Assembly (NCBI GenBank): GCA_964615975.1
Contig: CAZTTH010000058.1
Location: 1-19,389, forward strand
Source: CAZTTH01 sp964615975
GTDB taxonomy: Bacteria > Verrucomicrobiota > Lentisphaeria > JABSQK01 > JAJFLO01
Direction: 5' to 3'
DNA: 19,389 bases
The notes beneath the pieces were generated by a model. It was given only the letters and a program-made list of their open reading frames with translations, was not told where the DNA came from and did no database searches. Shown piece after piece: positions 1-9,242 of the stretch. The position numbers and the translations under genes were made by a program. Position 1 is the first letter of the stretch, and the number at the start of each line of letters is the position of its first letter.

Positions 1-271
1 ATAACCCGATAGTCAATAGAGGAGACTCTTTCATTCTCATACTATCTAAACACATCCCTAAACTCAGCTCAGAGACCCCAACTATTTTAACCATTTCAAC
101 TTCAGTTCATCTGTGATGAGGTTATACGTAGACAAGTGGACCAGCATTGGTTACAATGCCGCAAGCCTTTCTCTGATCCCAGGATGGGAATTATTCCAAT
201 CTTGCGCTTGAATTCCACCCATAATTATTTAGAATTAAGCGCTTTCTAACTTTTCACTTTCCCCAATCACC
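1..271. other. Intergenic leader upstream of mnmG, no gene seen
   Basis: This stretch is AT-rich and carries no convincing reading frame on either strand. It must hold the mnmG promoter, but I see no good -35/-10 pair. A five-base stem (TCCCA at 177-181 with TGGGA at 185-189, loop of three) is too small to interpret. No Shine-Dalgarno sequence precedes the mnmG ATG at 272. Confidence 0.5.
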
Positions 272-2101
272 ATGTCTGCAAATTACCATCATTACGAAGT
301 TATTGTCATTGGCGGCGGTCATGCCGGTTGCGAAGCCGCGCTGGCTTCAGCCCGCATTGGCGCCCGCACCATGATGATCACCATGAATCTCGATCACATC
401 GCCCAGATGTCCTGCAATCCCGCGATTGGCGGCATCGCCAAAGGCCAGGTGGTGCGTGAAATCGACGCGCTCGGCGGTGAAATGGGCATGAACACTGATG
501 CCACCGCCATCCAGTTTCGCATGCTCAATCAATCGAAAGGACCCGCAGTCTGGTCGCCGCGTGCCCAATGTGACAAGCTCCTATATCAGCGCCGCATGAA
601 ACAAATTCTCGAGCGTCAACCCAATCTGTTCCTGCATCAGGCGGAAGCGGTGCGATTCCTCCACGATAGTTGCCGGATCACCGGCATCGTCACCGATTTT
701 GATGAAACCTACACCGCCAAAGCGGTGGTGATCTGCACCGGCACCTTCCTGAATGGCCTGCTGCATTTCGGGATGAAAACTTTTCCTGGCGGCCGCACCG
801 GCGATTCCGCCGCCGCGGCGCTTTCAGATTCACTGATCAACGATCTCAAGGTTGAAATCGGACGGCTGAAAACTGGGACGCCGCCTCGCGTCAATGCCCG
901 CACCATCGATTTTTCCCAATTGATTCCCCAGCCCAGTGATTATAATTCACATTTTACCCATTGGCCGGAGGAGGTTCATAAGCAACCCACCATCGCCCCG
1001 GTTGATCTGCCGCAACGCCCATGTTATTTGACCAAATCGACTGTCCGCACTCGTGACATTGTCCGGGAAAACATTGAGAAGGCTCCCATGTACAACGGCA
1101 AGATTAATTCCATCGGTGCCCGTTATTGTCCATCGTTTGAGGACAAGGTGATGCGCTTCGCCCACCATGAAACCCATCAGATATACCTTGAACCGGAGGG
1201 GGTCTTCACCGAGGAGTTTTACCTGAATGGGATCTCCACCAGTCTGCCCGCCGATGTACAATGGCAAATGGTGCGCTCTCTTCCCGGCCTGGAAAATGCC
1301 GCGATCTCCCGTTATGCCTACGCCGTGGAATACGATGTGGTTTTGCCTCATCAGCTTGATCCGTCATTGGCGCTAAAAACATGGTCGAATCTTTTTCTTG
1401 CCGGTCAAATTAATGGCACCACCGGTTACGAAGAAGCTGCCGGCCAGGGAATCATCGCCGGCATCAATGCGGCACGTCTGGCCGGCAATGCCGGGGCCCC
1501 GATTGTGCTTAATCGCGATCAGGCTTATATCGGTGTGATGATCGACGATCTGATCACCAAGGATATCATCGAACCCTACCGGTTGTTTACCAGCCGCGCT
1601 GAATACCGCTTGTTATTGCGTCAGGATAACGCCTGCCGCCGGCTTTCAGAAATCGGCCATGATATCGGGTTGCTGCCCGGTCATTTATACCAACAGGTTG
1701 TCGCTCTGGAAAAGGAAATTAGCTGGGGGCGGGAATTCTTGAATGCTCATCGCGCGTCCGGTTGTACACTGTGGGAATTGGCGCGCAAGAAAACCCTGAA
1801 GATCGATGACATTGATGAACTTAAGCACCTGTCAGCGGAAGCGCGCCGACAATTGAATGTGGAATGTCATTATGAAGGGTATATCCGGCAGGAGATGTCA
1901 CAAGCGGCTTCATTGCGGAAACTGACTGATTGGAAGATTCCAGTTGACTTCAATTATGACATGCCTGGGTTATGTAATGAAGCGCGCTTGAAACTCAATC
2001 GCTTTAAACCCCAGACCCTGGCGCAAGCGGCGCGCATTGATGGGGTCACTCCCGCCGAGATTGCACTCCTCCAGGTTCATTTGAAACGGCGGGCTAGCTG
2101 A
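272..2101 (+). CDS. mnmG: tRNA uridine-5-carboxymethylaminomethyl modification enzyme MnmG (GidA)
   Basis: MnmG is the FAD- and NADH-using partner of MnmE. Together they install (carboxymethyl)aminomethyl groups on wobble uridine 34 of certain tRNAs in the cytoplasm. The 609-residue protein is close to the usual 620-630. It starts with a Rossmann FAD-binding motif, GGGHAG at residues 14-19, followed by the conserved MSCNPAIGG block at 46-54. The family signature GTTGYEEAAGQG lies at 382-393. The C-terminal helical region for MnmE/tRNA contact runs to the end (YEGYIRQE, then the LTLAQAARI-like stretch), so the gene looks intact. The ATG at 272 has no Shine-Dalgarno sequence but gives the expected N-terminus a few residues before the nucleotide fold. 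Neither rsmG nor mnmE, frequent neighbours in other bacteria, is present here. Identification is very secure. Confidence 0.98.
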   Translation: MSANYHHYEVIVIGGGHAGCEAALASARIGARTMMITMNLDHIAQMSCNPAIGGIAKGQVVREIDALGGEMGMNTDATAIQFRMLNQSKGPAVWSPRAQCDKLLYQRRMKQILERQPNLFLHQAEAVRFLHDSCRITGIVTDFDETYTAKAVVICTGTFLNGLLHFGMKTFPGGRTGDSAAAALSDSLINDLKVEIGRLKTGTPPRVNARTIDFSQLIPQPSDYNSHFTHWPEEVHKQPTIAPVDLPQRPCYLTKSTVRTRDIVRENIEKAPMYNGKINSIGARYCPSFEDKVMRFAHHETHQIYLEPEGVFTEEFYLNGISTSLPADVQWQMVRSLPGLENAAISRYAYAVEYDVVLPHQLDPSLALKTWSNLFLAGQINGTTGYEEAAGQGIIAGINAARLAGNAGAPIVLNRDQAYIGVMIDDLITKDIIEPYRLFTSRAEYRLLLRQDNACRRLSEIGHDIGLLPGHLYQQVVALEKEISWGREFLNAHRASGCTLWELARKKTLKIDDIDELKHLSAEARRQLNVECHYEGYIRQEMSQAASLRKLTDWKIPVDFNYDMPGLCNEARLKLNRFKPQTLAQAARIDGVTPAEIALLQVHLKRRAS

Positions 2102-2270
2102 TTGCACTTTCCTGAGTATGATTAACATCATATAAAAAACACTCACTGGTGATCCAGCACCCGTTATTTTAAACTTAAACTTATTTCAAAATCCAAAATT
2201 TCATTATTGCCAATATTGGGAATTGGTTCTATGATTTAATCGTTATACTAGTAAATGGAAGGAGAATTCG

Positions 2271-2510
2271 GTGCCCCTGATTTTTCGGTATAAGGATAAT
2301 GCATTTTTCTTTGTTATGTTCGATTTATCTGAACCCATTCATGTTCATGTGCGCCAAGGTCGTAAACCAGCAAAATATTGGGTGCAACCACTTTCATTAT
2401 CATGGAATCATGGTTACCGTCAACATGAATTGCATGAAATCGAACAAGTGATCGAAGCCAATCAGGAATTTATGATATCAACCTGGTTAAAGGAATTTCA
2501 CAAAAAATGA
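2271..2510 (+). CDS. DUF4160 domain protein, toxin-antitoxin-like
   Basis: This 79-residue protein starts at GTG behind a strong ribosome site (AAGGAG, about six bases upstream). It has the DUF4160 hallmarks: a short aromatic strand (FFFVMF, residues 12-17), the histidine motif EPIHVHVR at 21-28, a KYWV strand and a C-terminal helix rich in Glu and His. DUF4160 proteins usually lie next to DUF2442 proteins in small two-gene, toxin-antitoxin-like units, though their biochemistry is not settled. Here the downstream gene overlaps the stop by ATGA (2507-2510), so the two are translationally coupled. The partner does not look like DUF2442. The family call is from sequence; the role is inferred. 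Confidence 0.85.
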   Translation: MPLIFRYKDNAFFFVMFDLSEPIHVHVRQGRKPAKYWVQPLSLSWNHGYRQHELHEIEQVIEANQEFMISTWLKEFHKK

Positions 2511-2874
2511 CGACCTTTCGGGTAAAAGTCGATGTTCATTCTTGCAATCGTCCAGACACTACAACTGTACCGGTTGCCGTTCCTGATGAGCATCAAATCC
2601 GAGAATTAGCTGATCGACTCCACTTAATTGCCTGTGAATATCGCGGTATGGCTTGGGGTTGGCCAGTGTATTATGAACCCGAGCTCCATGAAGAATCCGC
2701 GGATTTCAATGTCCCAAATGGCAATGGAGGAGTAACGGTTGAGAAACGTCTGTTTCATAGCCCCCCAGCTTTACGATAGGTGAAAGCGGAGTTTGGTTCT
2801 ACTCACTGCTCTGGGAAAAAGGCCGTGATAAAGAACCTGTAGTGTTTCTAGATGATCGTAACATTCAGCCCTGA
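2507..2874 (+). pseudogene. Small unknown protein, partner of the DUF4160 gene, frameshifted at a C6 tract
   Basis: The ATG at 2507 overlaps the stop of the DUF4160 gene. Read literally the frame ends at 2779 after 90 residues. However, the run of six C at 2761-2766 marks a frame change. Restoring one C lets the frame continue as PSFTIGESGVWFYSLLWEKG and end in FLDDRNIQP, with a stop at 2872-2874. The restored product would be 122 residues and the tail is clearly protein-like. I do not recognise the family. It starts with an alternating strand (FRVKVDVHS), followed by a helix (EHQIRELADRLHLIACEYRG) and an aromatic patch (AWGWPVYYEP). It is not obviously DUF2442, the usual DUF4160 partner. The frameshift may be a true mutation, a phase-variable tract or an assembly error. 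Confidence 0.65.
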
Positions 2875-3019
2875 GCACATCTATTGATGATATGCTTCTG
2901 AATTCTGAGACTTTGCTGTGATTGCTGACATCACTAAGCAATGTTCCTGAGTTTCTTCCTTCCCACGATCCCCCTCTCATATGATTTAAGCGAATCAATT
3001 TTAGCATAAAATAATCAAA

Positions 3020-4282
3020 ATGAATTCAAGTAATACATCGGTTAAACCGCATAAAAAAAACCCCAACGAACGGTTGTTGCTGCTGACTTTGGCGGCGGTT
3101 CAGTTCACCACGGTTCTCGATTTTCTGATCATCATGCCACTGGGACCGCAGTACATCCGGGTATTCGCGATAACGCCCGGTCAATTCGGATTGATCGTCT
3201 CGGCATACGCCATCAGTGCCGGGATCTGCGGTTTAGTCGCGGGATTATTTCTCGATCGTTTCGACCGCAAGACCGCGATGCTGGCGCTTTACAGCGGCTT
3301 TATTGTGGGCACGCTGAGTTGCGCCTTATCGCCGAGTTATCATCTTCTGGTGGTGTCACGGGCGATCGCCGGGGCGTTCGGCGGTGTCACCGGAGCATTG
3401 ATCCTGGCGATTATCGGTGATGCGATCCCGGAGGAACGCCGGGGCGCGGCGATGGGTATGGTAATGTCCGCATTCTCCGTGGCCTCGATATGCGGTGTGC
3501 CCATCGGTCTTTTTCTGGCGACGCGATTCAGTTGGCATGTGCCCTTTTTTGCCCTGGCAGTTTTGAGTACTTTGATCTTGATGATGACGGCGGGGATCAT
3601 GCCCTCGTTGCGATCCCATATAAGTCGGATGAATGATCAGCATCCCGTGGCACGGTTGGTGACCGTGATGATGCATACGGATCATCGGATGGCATTTTTA
3701 TTCATGGCAGCGCTGACCTGTACCGGGTTCCTGGTTTTCCCCTACCTGAGCAGTTATATGGTGGCGAATGTCGGGGTAACCGAGAAACAACTGCCGCTCA
3801 TTTATCTCTGTGGCGGATCATGTACTATTTTCAGTTTGAACTGGATTGGGCGGTGGGCCGACAGGGTGGGTAAACCTCGCGTCTTTACTCTGGTAACATT
3901 GTCGGCGATGATCCCGATTCTAACCTTGACCAACCTGCCGCATGTGCCATTATTTGCCGCGCTCATGATCTCAACCATCTTTATGATCTGCATGTCGGGC
4001 CGCATGGTGCCGGCCATGTCAATGATGACCAGCAGCGTCGAAGCCCGCTATCGCGGCGGCTTTATGAGCATTAATTCGGCGGTGCAGCAATTCACCGCGG
4101 GAACGGCGGCTTATTTGAGCGGTCACATCATGGGGCAAACACCGCAGGGCGCCATGACGCATTTCTCGATTGTCGGGATCTTGTCGGTGACCTGCGCGTT
4201 CACCTCCATCTTTCTTGCCCGGTTTTTAAAATATCCTGAGGATCAGGTGATTACTGGCGATTTGGCGGTTGTTGAAGGGTGA
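3020..4282 (+). CDS. MFS transporter, DHA1 drug/metabolite exporter type
   Basis: This is a 420-residue inner-membrane protein of the major facilitator superfamily with about twelve hydrophobic segments. The cytoplasmic loop 2-3 carries motif A (GLFLDRFDRK, from residue 75). A motif-C-like segment, SICGVPIGLFLA, falls in the fifth helix as in proton-coupled antiporters. The central loop (about residues 195-215) is polar, and the second half mirrors the first with GRWADRVGKPR. The full length and preserved motifs suggest a working proton-driven exporter; the substrate cannot be read. The ATG at 3020 lacks a Shine-Dalgarno sequence but is followed directly by a polar N-terminal tail and the first membrane segment. 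The last 332 bp of the locus are repeated at 4690-5021. I see no regulator gene next to it. Confidence 0.9.
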   Translation: MNSSNTSVKPHKKNPNERLLLLTLAAVQFTTVLDFLIIMPLGPQYIRVFAITPGQFGLIVSAYAISAGICGLVAGLFLDRFDRKTAMLALYSGFIVGTLSCALSPSYHLLVVSRAIAGAFGGVTGALILAIIGDAIPEERRGAAMGMVMSAFSVASICGVPIGLFLATRFSWHVPFFALAVLSTLILMMTAGIMPSLRSHISRMNDQHPVARLVTVMMHTDHRMAFLFMAALTCTGFLVFPYLSSYMVANVGVTEKQLPLIYLCGGSCTIFSLNWIGRWADRVGKPRVFTLVTLSAMIPILTLTNLPHVPLFAALMISTIFMICMSGRMVPAMSMMTSSVEARYRGGFMSINSAVQQFTAGTAAYLSGHIMGQTPQGAMTHFSIVGILSVTCAFTSIFLARFLKYPEDQVITGDLAVVEG

Positions 4283-4285
4283 AAT
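3954..4285 (+). repeat. Direct repeat, copy 1 (3' end of the MFS gene)
   Basis: These 332 bp match 4690-5021 at a constant offset of 736. I count eight mismatches (3967, 4000, 4012, 4021, 4069, 4072, 4115, 4240), about 97.6% identity. Seven of the eight are synonymous in the transporter frame; 3967 changes Met to Ile. Mismatches crowd the 5' end, and similarity fades gradually beyond both edges rather than stopping sharply. Confidence 0.97.
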
Positions 4286-4353
4286 TCAATTTAGAAATAA
4301 ATTAATTCGGGTGATTTCAGCCCGAGATATGACTATGAAAGAACGGAGGATTT

Positions 4354-4635
4354 ATGCCAGCCATGAAAAATAAATTACCTGAATTTGATAACGAAGATCA
4401 GGAAAGAGAATTCTGGTCTGCTCATGACTCAACGGATTACATTAATTGGGAAGAAAGTACCGATGTTGTTTTCCCCAATTTGAGGCCAACAGCAAAAAAT
4501 ATCTCAATCCGACTTCCGGAAATAATGATCGATCAGCTTAAATTACTAGCGCATAAACGAGATGTCCCATATCAATCGTTAATGAAAACATTCTTGGCGG
4601 AGAGGATTGAGAAAGAATTCAGCACTAATAAATAG
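4354..4635 (+). CDS. CopG/BrnA-type antitoxin, orphan
   Basis: This 93-residue protein begins at an ATG preceded by a strong GGAGG. It matches the CopG-antitoxin type: an acidic front with EREFW and HDSTDYINW (about residues 16-32), a short linker, then a ribbon-helix-helix segment with ISIRLP at 50-55 and the highly typical helix region KRDVPYQSLMKTFLAERI. Such proteins neutralise a BrnT- or RelE-like toxin and repress their own promoter as dimers. No toxin gene is found on either side: 4283-4353 and 4636-4679 are too short, and the flanks are transporter sequence. It is therefore an orphan antitoxin, either a relic, an anti-addiction gene acting on a toxin elsewhere, or a stand-alone regulator. 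It lies exactly between the two copies of a 332-bp direct repeat. Confidence 0.88.
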   Translation: MPAMKNKLPEFDNEDQEREFWSAHDSTDYINWEESTDVVFPNLRPTAKNISIRLPEIMIDQLKLLAHKRDVPYQSLMKTFLAERIEKEFSTNK

Positions 4636-4679
4636 ATCTCAATAACCAAAAATTGGTCATGGACTGGCACTGAATTATT

Positions 4680-5018
4680 ATTCCTTTGATTGCCGCGCTC
4701 ATAATCTCAACCATCTTTATGATCTGCATGTCGGGACGCATGGTGCCTGCCATGTCGATGATGACCAGCAGCGTCGAAGCCCGCTATCGCGGCGGCTTTA
4801 TGAGTATCAATTCGGCGGTGCAGCAATTCACCGCGGGAACGGCGGCTTATCTGAGCGGTCACATCATGGGGCAAACACCGCAGGGCGCCATGACGCATTT
4901 CTCGATTGTCGGGATCTTGTCGGTGACCTGCGCGTTCACCTCCATCTTTCTTGCCCGGTTTTTAAAATATCCTGAAGATCAGGTGATTACTGGCGATTTG
5001 GCGGTTGTTGAAGGGTGA
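4680..5018 (+). pseudogene. Truncated duplicate of the MFS transporter C-terminus
   Basis: The frame reads IPLIAALIISTIF and continues to VVEG with a stop at 5016-5018, matching the last 110 or so residues of the transporter at 3020-4282. It holds only the last three or so membrane segments and cannot transport on its own. A TTG at 4686 could act as a start but has no ribosome site; an in-frame TGA lies just upstream at 4671-4673. Nearly all differences from the intact gene are synonymous, so the copy either arose very recently or derives from a second full-length gene that was under selection until it was truncated. Confidence 0.9.
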
Positions 5019-5021
5019 AAT
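4690..5021 (+). repeat. Direct repeat, copy 2
   Basis: This is the second copy of the 332-bp repeat, about 97.6% identical to 3954-4285. Together the copies bracket about 404 bp of unique DNA containing the antitoxin gene. Homologous recombination between them would excise that DNA and leave the transporter gene whole. Confidence 0.97.
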
Positions 5022-5118
5022 CCAACTATAGTATCGGCTTATTTTTTGTGGATGACCAGCCTCTCATCCCATCTATCAATTCTTGATCAATTACATGACT
5101 TTTTATTGTTAAATACGA

Positions 5119-8100
5119 ATGCGGCGAACTTATCTTCTCTTTACTATAACCTTGTTTACATCTATTCTTGGAGGGATTTTCCCGACAGCAGCCCAGTATG
5201 GCACGCCATATCCAGCGAATGAGAACCGGATTCCATCCTATAATCCAGCGCTGGCGATAGCACAGATCGACGGCACGCGGATTTATCATCTGGCGTATTT
5301 CAAACGCTTCGGCCAGCTCAGCGATCAGTTAATCTATTATCTGCGTAATACCTTGGGAGGTATCCAGGGGGGATGGTCGGATCCTACCCCAATCTTCAAT
5401 AACAGTATAACCGTTACCGCGATTGACGAGACGGCGCGTGATGTCGCCATTGCGGCTCATGGCAATCTGGTCATTATCGTCTGGCAGCAGGGGGAGTTGG
5501 TCGATGGGGCAGTAAAAGGTAAAATCTTTCTCGCTCGCAGCGCTGATGGCGGTTTGAATTTCGATTCCACTTATGAAGTTTCGGTTGGTGAGGCCAATTT
5601 TAGACGATTGCCACAAGTCGCCATCGATGATAACAGTCGAGTTCACCTGATTTGGTGGGAAGGTCAGGCATCCGGAATCACGATTAAATACACCAGCAGT
5701 CCAAGCGGTCTGTCGGGAACCTGGACAACGATTGAAGATGCTCTGCCATCTTCCACCCATCGCCCGGCAATAGTAATAGACAACATCAACGACCGGGTCT
5801 ATGTCGCCGCGCACCGAACCAGTGAAAGCCAGGCTATTGTCATTCGCGGAAAATCCCGCGACCCGGCTGTCTTCTGGTCATCAGCATCAGCCGCTGCGGC
5901 GATTGCTTTATCTGGCAGCCAGGACGCTTATATGAATCTGGCTCTCGATCATGCCAATGGTCGTCTCTATCTGATCTATACCGACAATTTCAGTGCGGGC
6001 CCGAACACCACCGGCAATAACCCGATCATGGTGGCATCGTCTGCTGATCACGGGGCAACCTGGTCATCCCCTCTGACAATCGGCACGGGATACATGCCTG
6101 ATCTCGCCGTTTCCGATCAGAGTGAATTGCATGCGGTCTGGTATGAACCAGATACAACTGATAATACCACCGGGCATATCCGCTTTCGCCGGGGAACCGC
6201 ACCGGCTCTAACCATTAACGATTGGAGCTCAAGCGAAACCAGAAATACCGCCCCGGCAAAACAAATACATTTTAATAATACCTGGGAAGGGATTGAGTTC
6301 CTCCAAGGCTCTCCCGGAGTGATTTCCGCCGGTATCCGCACCACGGTTTATTGGGTGAACGCCGATGAAAATAATGAGCATATCGTCCTAACCCAGGAAA
6401 CCGCCCAGGATGTGTGCAGTCAACCAGTCAGCATGTTCGATGTGGACGTGAGTGTGCAGCCATATACCAATGCCACCTTTGCCATCACCATTACCGCGTT
6501 GACTGCCGCGAATGAAGCGATTGAATGTGAAGCGCCTTTCGGCAATCTCACCATTAATTCCAATGTCGGGACATTCACTCCGACGATCGCGGATATTGAC
6601 ATGACCCAAAGTCCATTCACAATCTATGGCTCGCTTGATGTTTCTGGCAGAGTGACCCTGTCTGTGTCACTGACCAACACCCCATCGATCACCAGTAACA
6701 GTCAGCCATTCGATGTTTTCGATACCCGGCCTGAGCTTACCGAACTCAACTTCCTGAGCGCTCTACAGGATGCCGGTCCAAAACTCGTTGTTTCCGCGCT
6801 CAACGAGTTAAATGCTGTTAAAACCGCACGCCTTTACACCAATGCTCTGGCGGTCATCGCCTTCGTCCACAAGGGTGTAGTGGCAGAATTCCCCGATCCG
6901 CGGTTTATTGCCCGTGCTCGCGATATCCTGTTGGCGTTTGAACCGCTTCAGATCACTGCAGTTGAGGATAGCGGCCAGTCGCCGCAAAATGATGGCGGCT
7001 TTCGCGATGTCTATGACCTGGTAGGCGGTTTTCCTGAGGTGGGAGAAAGTTCTACTCCGGTAACGACCGGTAACAACGCGTGGCTGCTGATGGCAATTAA
7101 CTTTTATACCATTTATACCCATGATACACAGTTTTTGGATATGGCGGAGGCGCTGGCCGCTTTTCTCCAGGGACGCCAGGCGGGCACTGGGGTTAATACC
7201 GGCGGCATATTTACCCGGGAATCTGATCCCGATACCTTTGTCGCGGAACATCAGGCGGAATGTTATGCCGGATTGCGTTATCTGTCCACCCTTGCCAACA
7301 GCAGTTCCATGGCGACGGCTGCCGATAATGTCAAGACATTTATTCTCAACCGATTGTATGATGGAACACTCACCCGTTTCGATATTGCCGCGGGTAGAGA
7401 GACAAACACCTCGCTGGACGCGCAAACCGCGTTGTTTCTCACCTTTCCCGGACCCATTGTGAATGATGGCAGCGGGGATATTGATATAGCTCCGGCACTC
7501 GACTATGTCTTTGATACTATGATCAAGGAACAAAATTATCTGGGACATGGGCGGCTCATCAACGGGCCGACATTCCGTGAAGACGATCCGGACACCAATT
7601 GTAATGCCGTCCAATATGTGTGGATAGAAGGCAATGGGCAACTGGCGCTGGCGTTACAGGCTTTAATCGAAAGCGGAATTGCGTCCACAACGGATGTCGA
7701 TCGCCGTCTTGATTTGATTGATAATATCCAAAAGGTTCGCGATCCCTCCGGCGGTTATCCCACTCATTTGGGAGTCCAGAAAAACTGCGTCGACCTGGAT
7801 GGGGACACCTTCGAAGATGAGCAGGAAACGGTTGGCGACAGTGAGATTCATGCCACTCCGACAGCCTGGTCGTATTTCAATAANNNNNNNNNNNNNNNNN
7901 NNNNNNNNNNNNNNNNNNNNNNNNNNNNNNNNNNNNNNNNNNNNNNNNNNNNNNNNNNNNNNNNNNNNNNNNNNNNNNNNNNNCGGTTGGCGACAGTGAG
8001 ATTCATGCCACTCCGACAGCCTGGTCGTATTTCAATAAGGCCAAACCCGCGCTCAATCCCTATACTCCCGATCCCGTCCTGATCGTGGCGCAATCGGAAG

Positions 8101-9242
8101 TATTCCAATCCCAGGAAGAAAACAAGATAGATATCACTGCCACATTGCGGCGGGCGACCGCGATAAATGGTGAAAGCATCACCTTTACAATCCTATCCGG
8201 AGCCGGAGGACTGAGTCTGTTGGCCAGTGAGGATGGGACGCTCAACACTGTTACCACCGCAACGAATTCTGATGGCATTGCGCATGCCTATTATACTGTC
8301 GGATCCACATTGGCAGGAGTGACACCCGGGATCGCTGTTATCAAGGTGGAAGCAATTTCTGCTTCCATACCTGCCAAAGAAATTTATGTCTTGACTAAAT
8401 TCATTGATAACTTCGAGATGGGGCAAAATGCCGGCGGCAGCCTGCAGGTTTCGGGCAATGATTGGGATTCGGAGATTGCTGTCCTCCAGTCAGGGTTGAG
8501 TCGTCCGAACAGCGGCTCCACTGTGGCAGTATTGGCGACCGCCGCATCCGGCTTTTCAACCGCGGACAGCGTGATCAGACTTACCAAGACTTTTGCCACT
8601 TCGACTCCCAGTGTCGGCCTTCCCCATCAACATATCGATGCGTCCAGTTTCAATGCTCTATCCTACTGGATCCGGAACTCCATCGCCAGCACTTCCCAGG
8701 TGACCGTTGAATTAATCATCGGTGATGGCGGTGGGTTGTCGACTTCCACCGGCAGCACCTGGCGGCAAACTATTCCCGCAACTGTTACCACCGATTGGAC
8801 GCGAATAGTTGTGAATATCAAGGATACTGAATTTCACCGGATCATAACTAATGGCAGCGGCGGGGGATCACTGGATCTGGCCAATATCACCGGCTTCAAT
8901 CTTCTCTACTCCAGTAATGGTGTGACCGGAGAACAACAAACTCTGTATGTCGACGATGTCAACTTTTTTGCCAACCCCATTATCAGCTTAAGCGCGGACA
9001 GGATATTTGTGAAACGCAACACCGGTGTCTTCAATCTCACTGCCTTGGTCGAAAAAATCGGTGTGCCGGTTAACAATCAATCATTGCGTGTCACCGCGGT
9101 CGGCGCTGGTAAACTCAATGGCCAATCCCAAAACCCGATCACCGTGATCACCGGAGCTGACGGCAAAGCAACCTTTACCTATTCAGCGCCGGGAGTGGCG
9201 GAAATGGCGAATATCAGTGTCATTGTCGAATTAACTGAATAA
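5119..9242 (+). CDS. Large exported multidomain protein: Asp-box propeller, alpha/alpha-toroid-like region, Ig and carbohydrate-binding-like modules (interrupted by an assembly gap)
   Basis: The frame is split by 100 N (7884-7983), but the gap is flanked by a perfect 55-bp duplication. Removing 7884-8038 joins AWSYFN to KAKPALNPY in frame and gives one protein of 1,322 residues. Residues 1-26 are a Sec signal peptide (MRRT, hydrophobic core, TAAQ). About 27-425 is a sialidase-like propeller with Asp-boxes SADGGLNF (141-148) and SADHGATW (308-315). About 433-535 looks Ig-like. About 537-930 resembles an alpha/alpha toroid as in six-hairpin glycosidases (NAWLLMAINFY, AEHQAECYAGLRYLS, WIEGNGQLALAL), with a calcium-loop-like DLDGDTFEDE. 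Then follow an invasin/Big-like domain (about 935-1042), a carbohydrate-binding-like jelly roll ending in YVDDVNFF (about 1043-1234) and an Ig-like end (1235-1322). No Shine-Dalgarno sequence is seen. It probably binds or cleaves an extracellular polymer; no catalytic residue can be assigned with confidence. Confidence 0.85.
7829..7883 (+). repeat. 55-bp perfect duplication flanking the gap, left copy
   Basis: These 55 bases are identical to 7984-8038 and stop exactly where the N run begins. An exact overlap of 55 at two contig ends is what a de Bruijn assembler with that word size leaves, so this is probably a single locus written twice and not a biological repeat. Confidence 0.97.
7884..7983. 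other. Scaffold gap of 100 N, probably artificial
   Basis: Exactly 100 unknown bases, the conventional placeholder length. The flanking contig ends overlap perfectly by 55 bp, and the reading frame continues when they are merged, so no sequence is likely to be missing. Confidence 0.95.
7984..8038 (+). repeat. 55-bp perfect duplication flanking the gap, right copy
   Basis: This is identical to 7829-7883 and begins at the first base after the N run. Because the gap plus one copy is 155 bases, the frame appears shifted across the gap as written; it is restored when the copies are collapsed. Confidence 0.97.

Noticed and set aside
2771..3007. Minus-strand frame of 78 residues
   Set aside because: It runs antisense to the restored tail of the DUF4160 partner, and its sequence is unlike any known family.
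4307..4325. TCGGG...CCCGA hairpin after the transporter gene
   Set aside because: Only five pairs, a nine-base loop and no T-run; too weak to call a terminator.
6808..7641. Long minus-strand frame of 277 residues
   Set aside because: It is fully antisense to the large exported protein, which has clear domain patterns; the reverse frame resembles no family and follows from codon bias.
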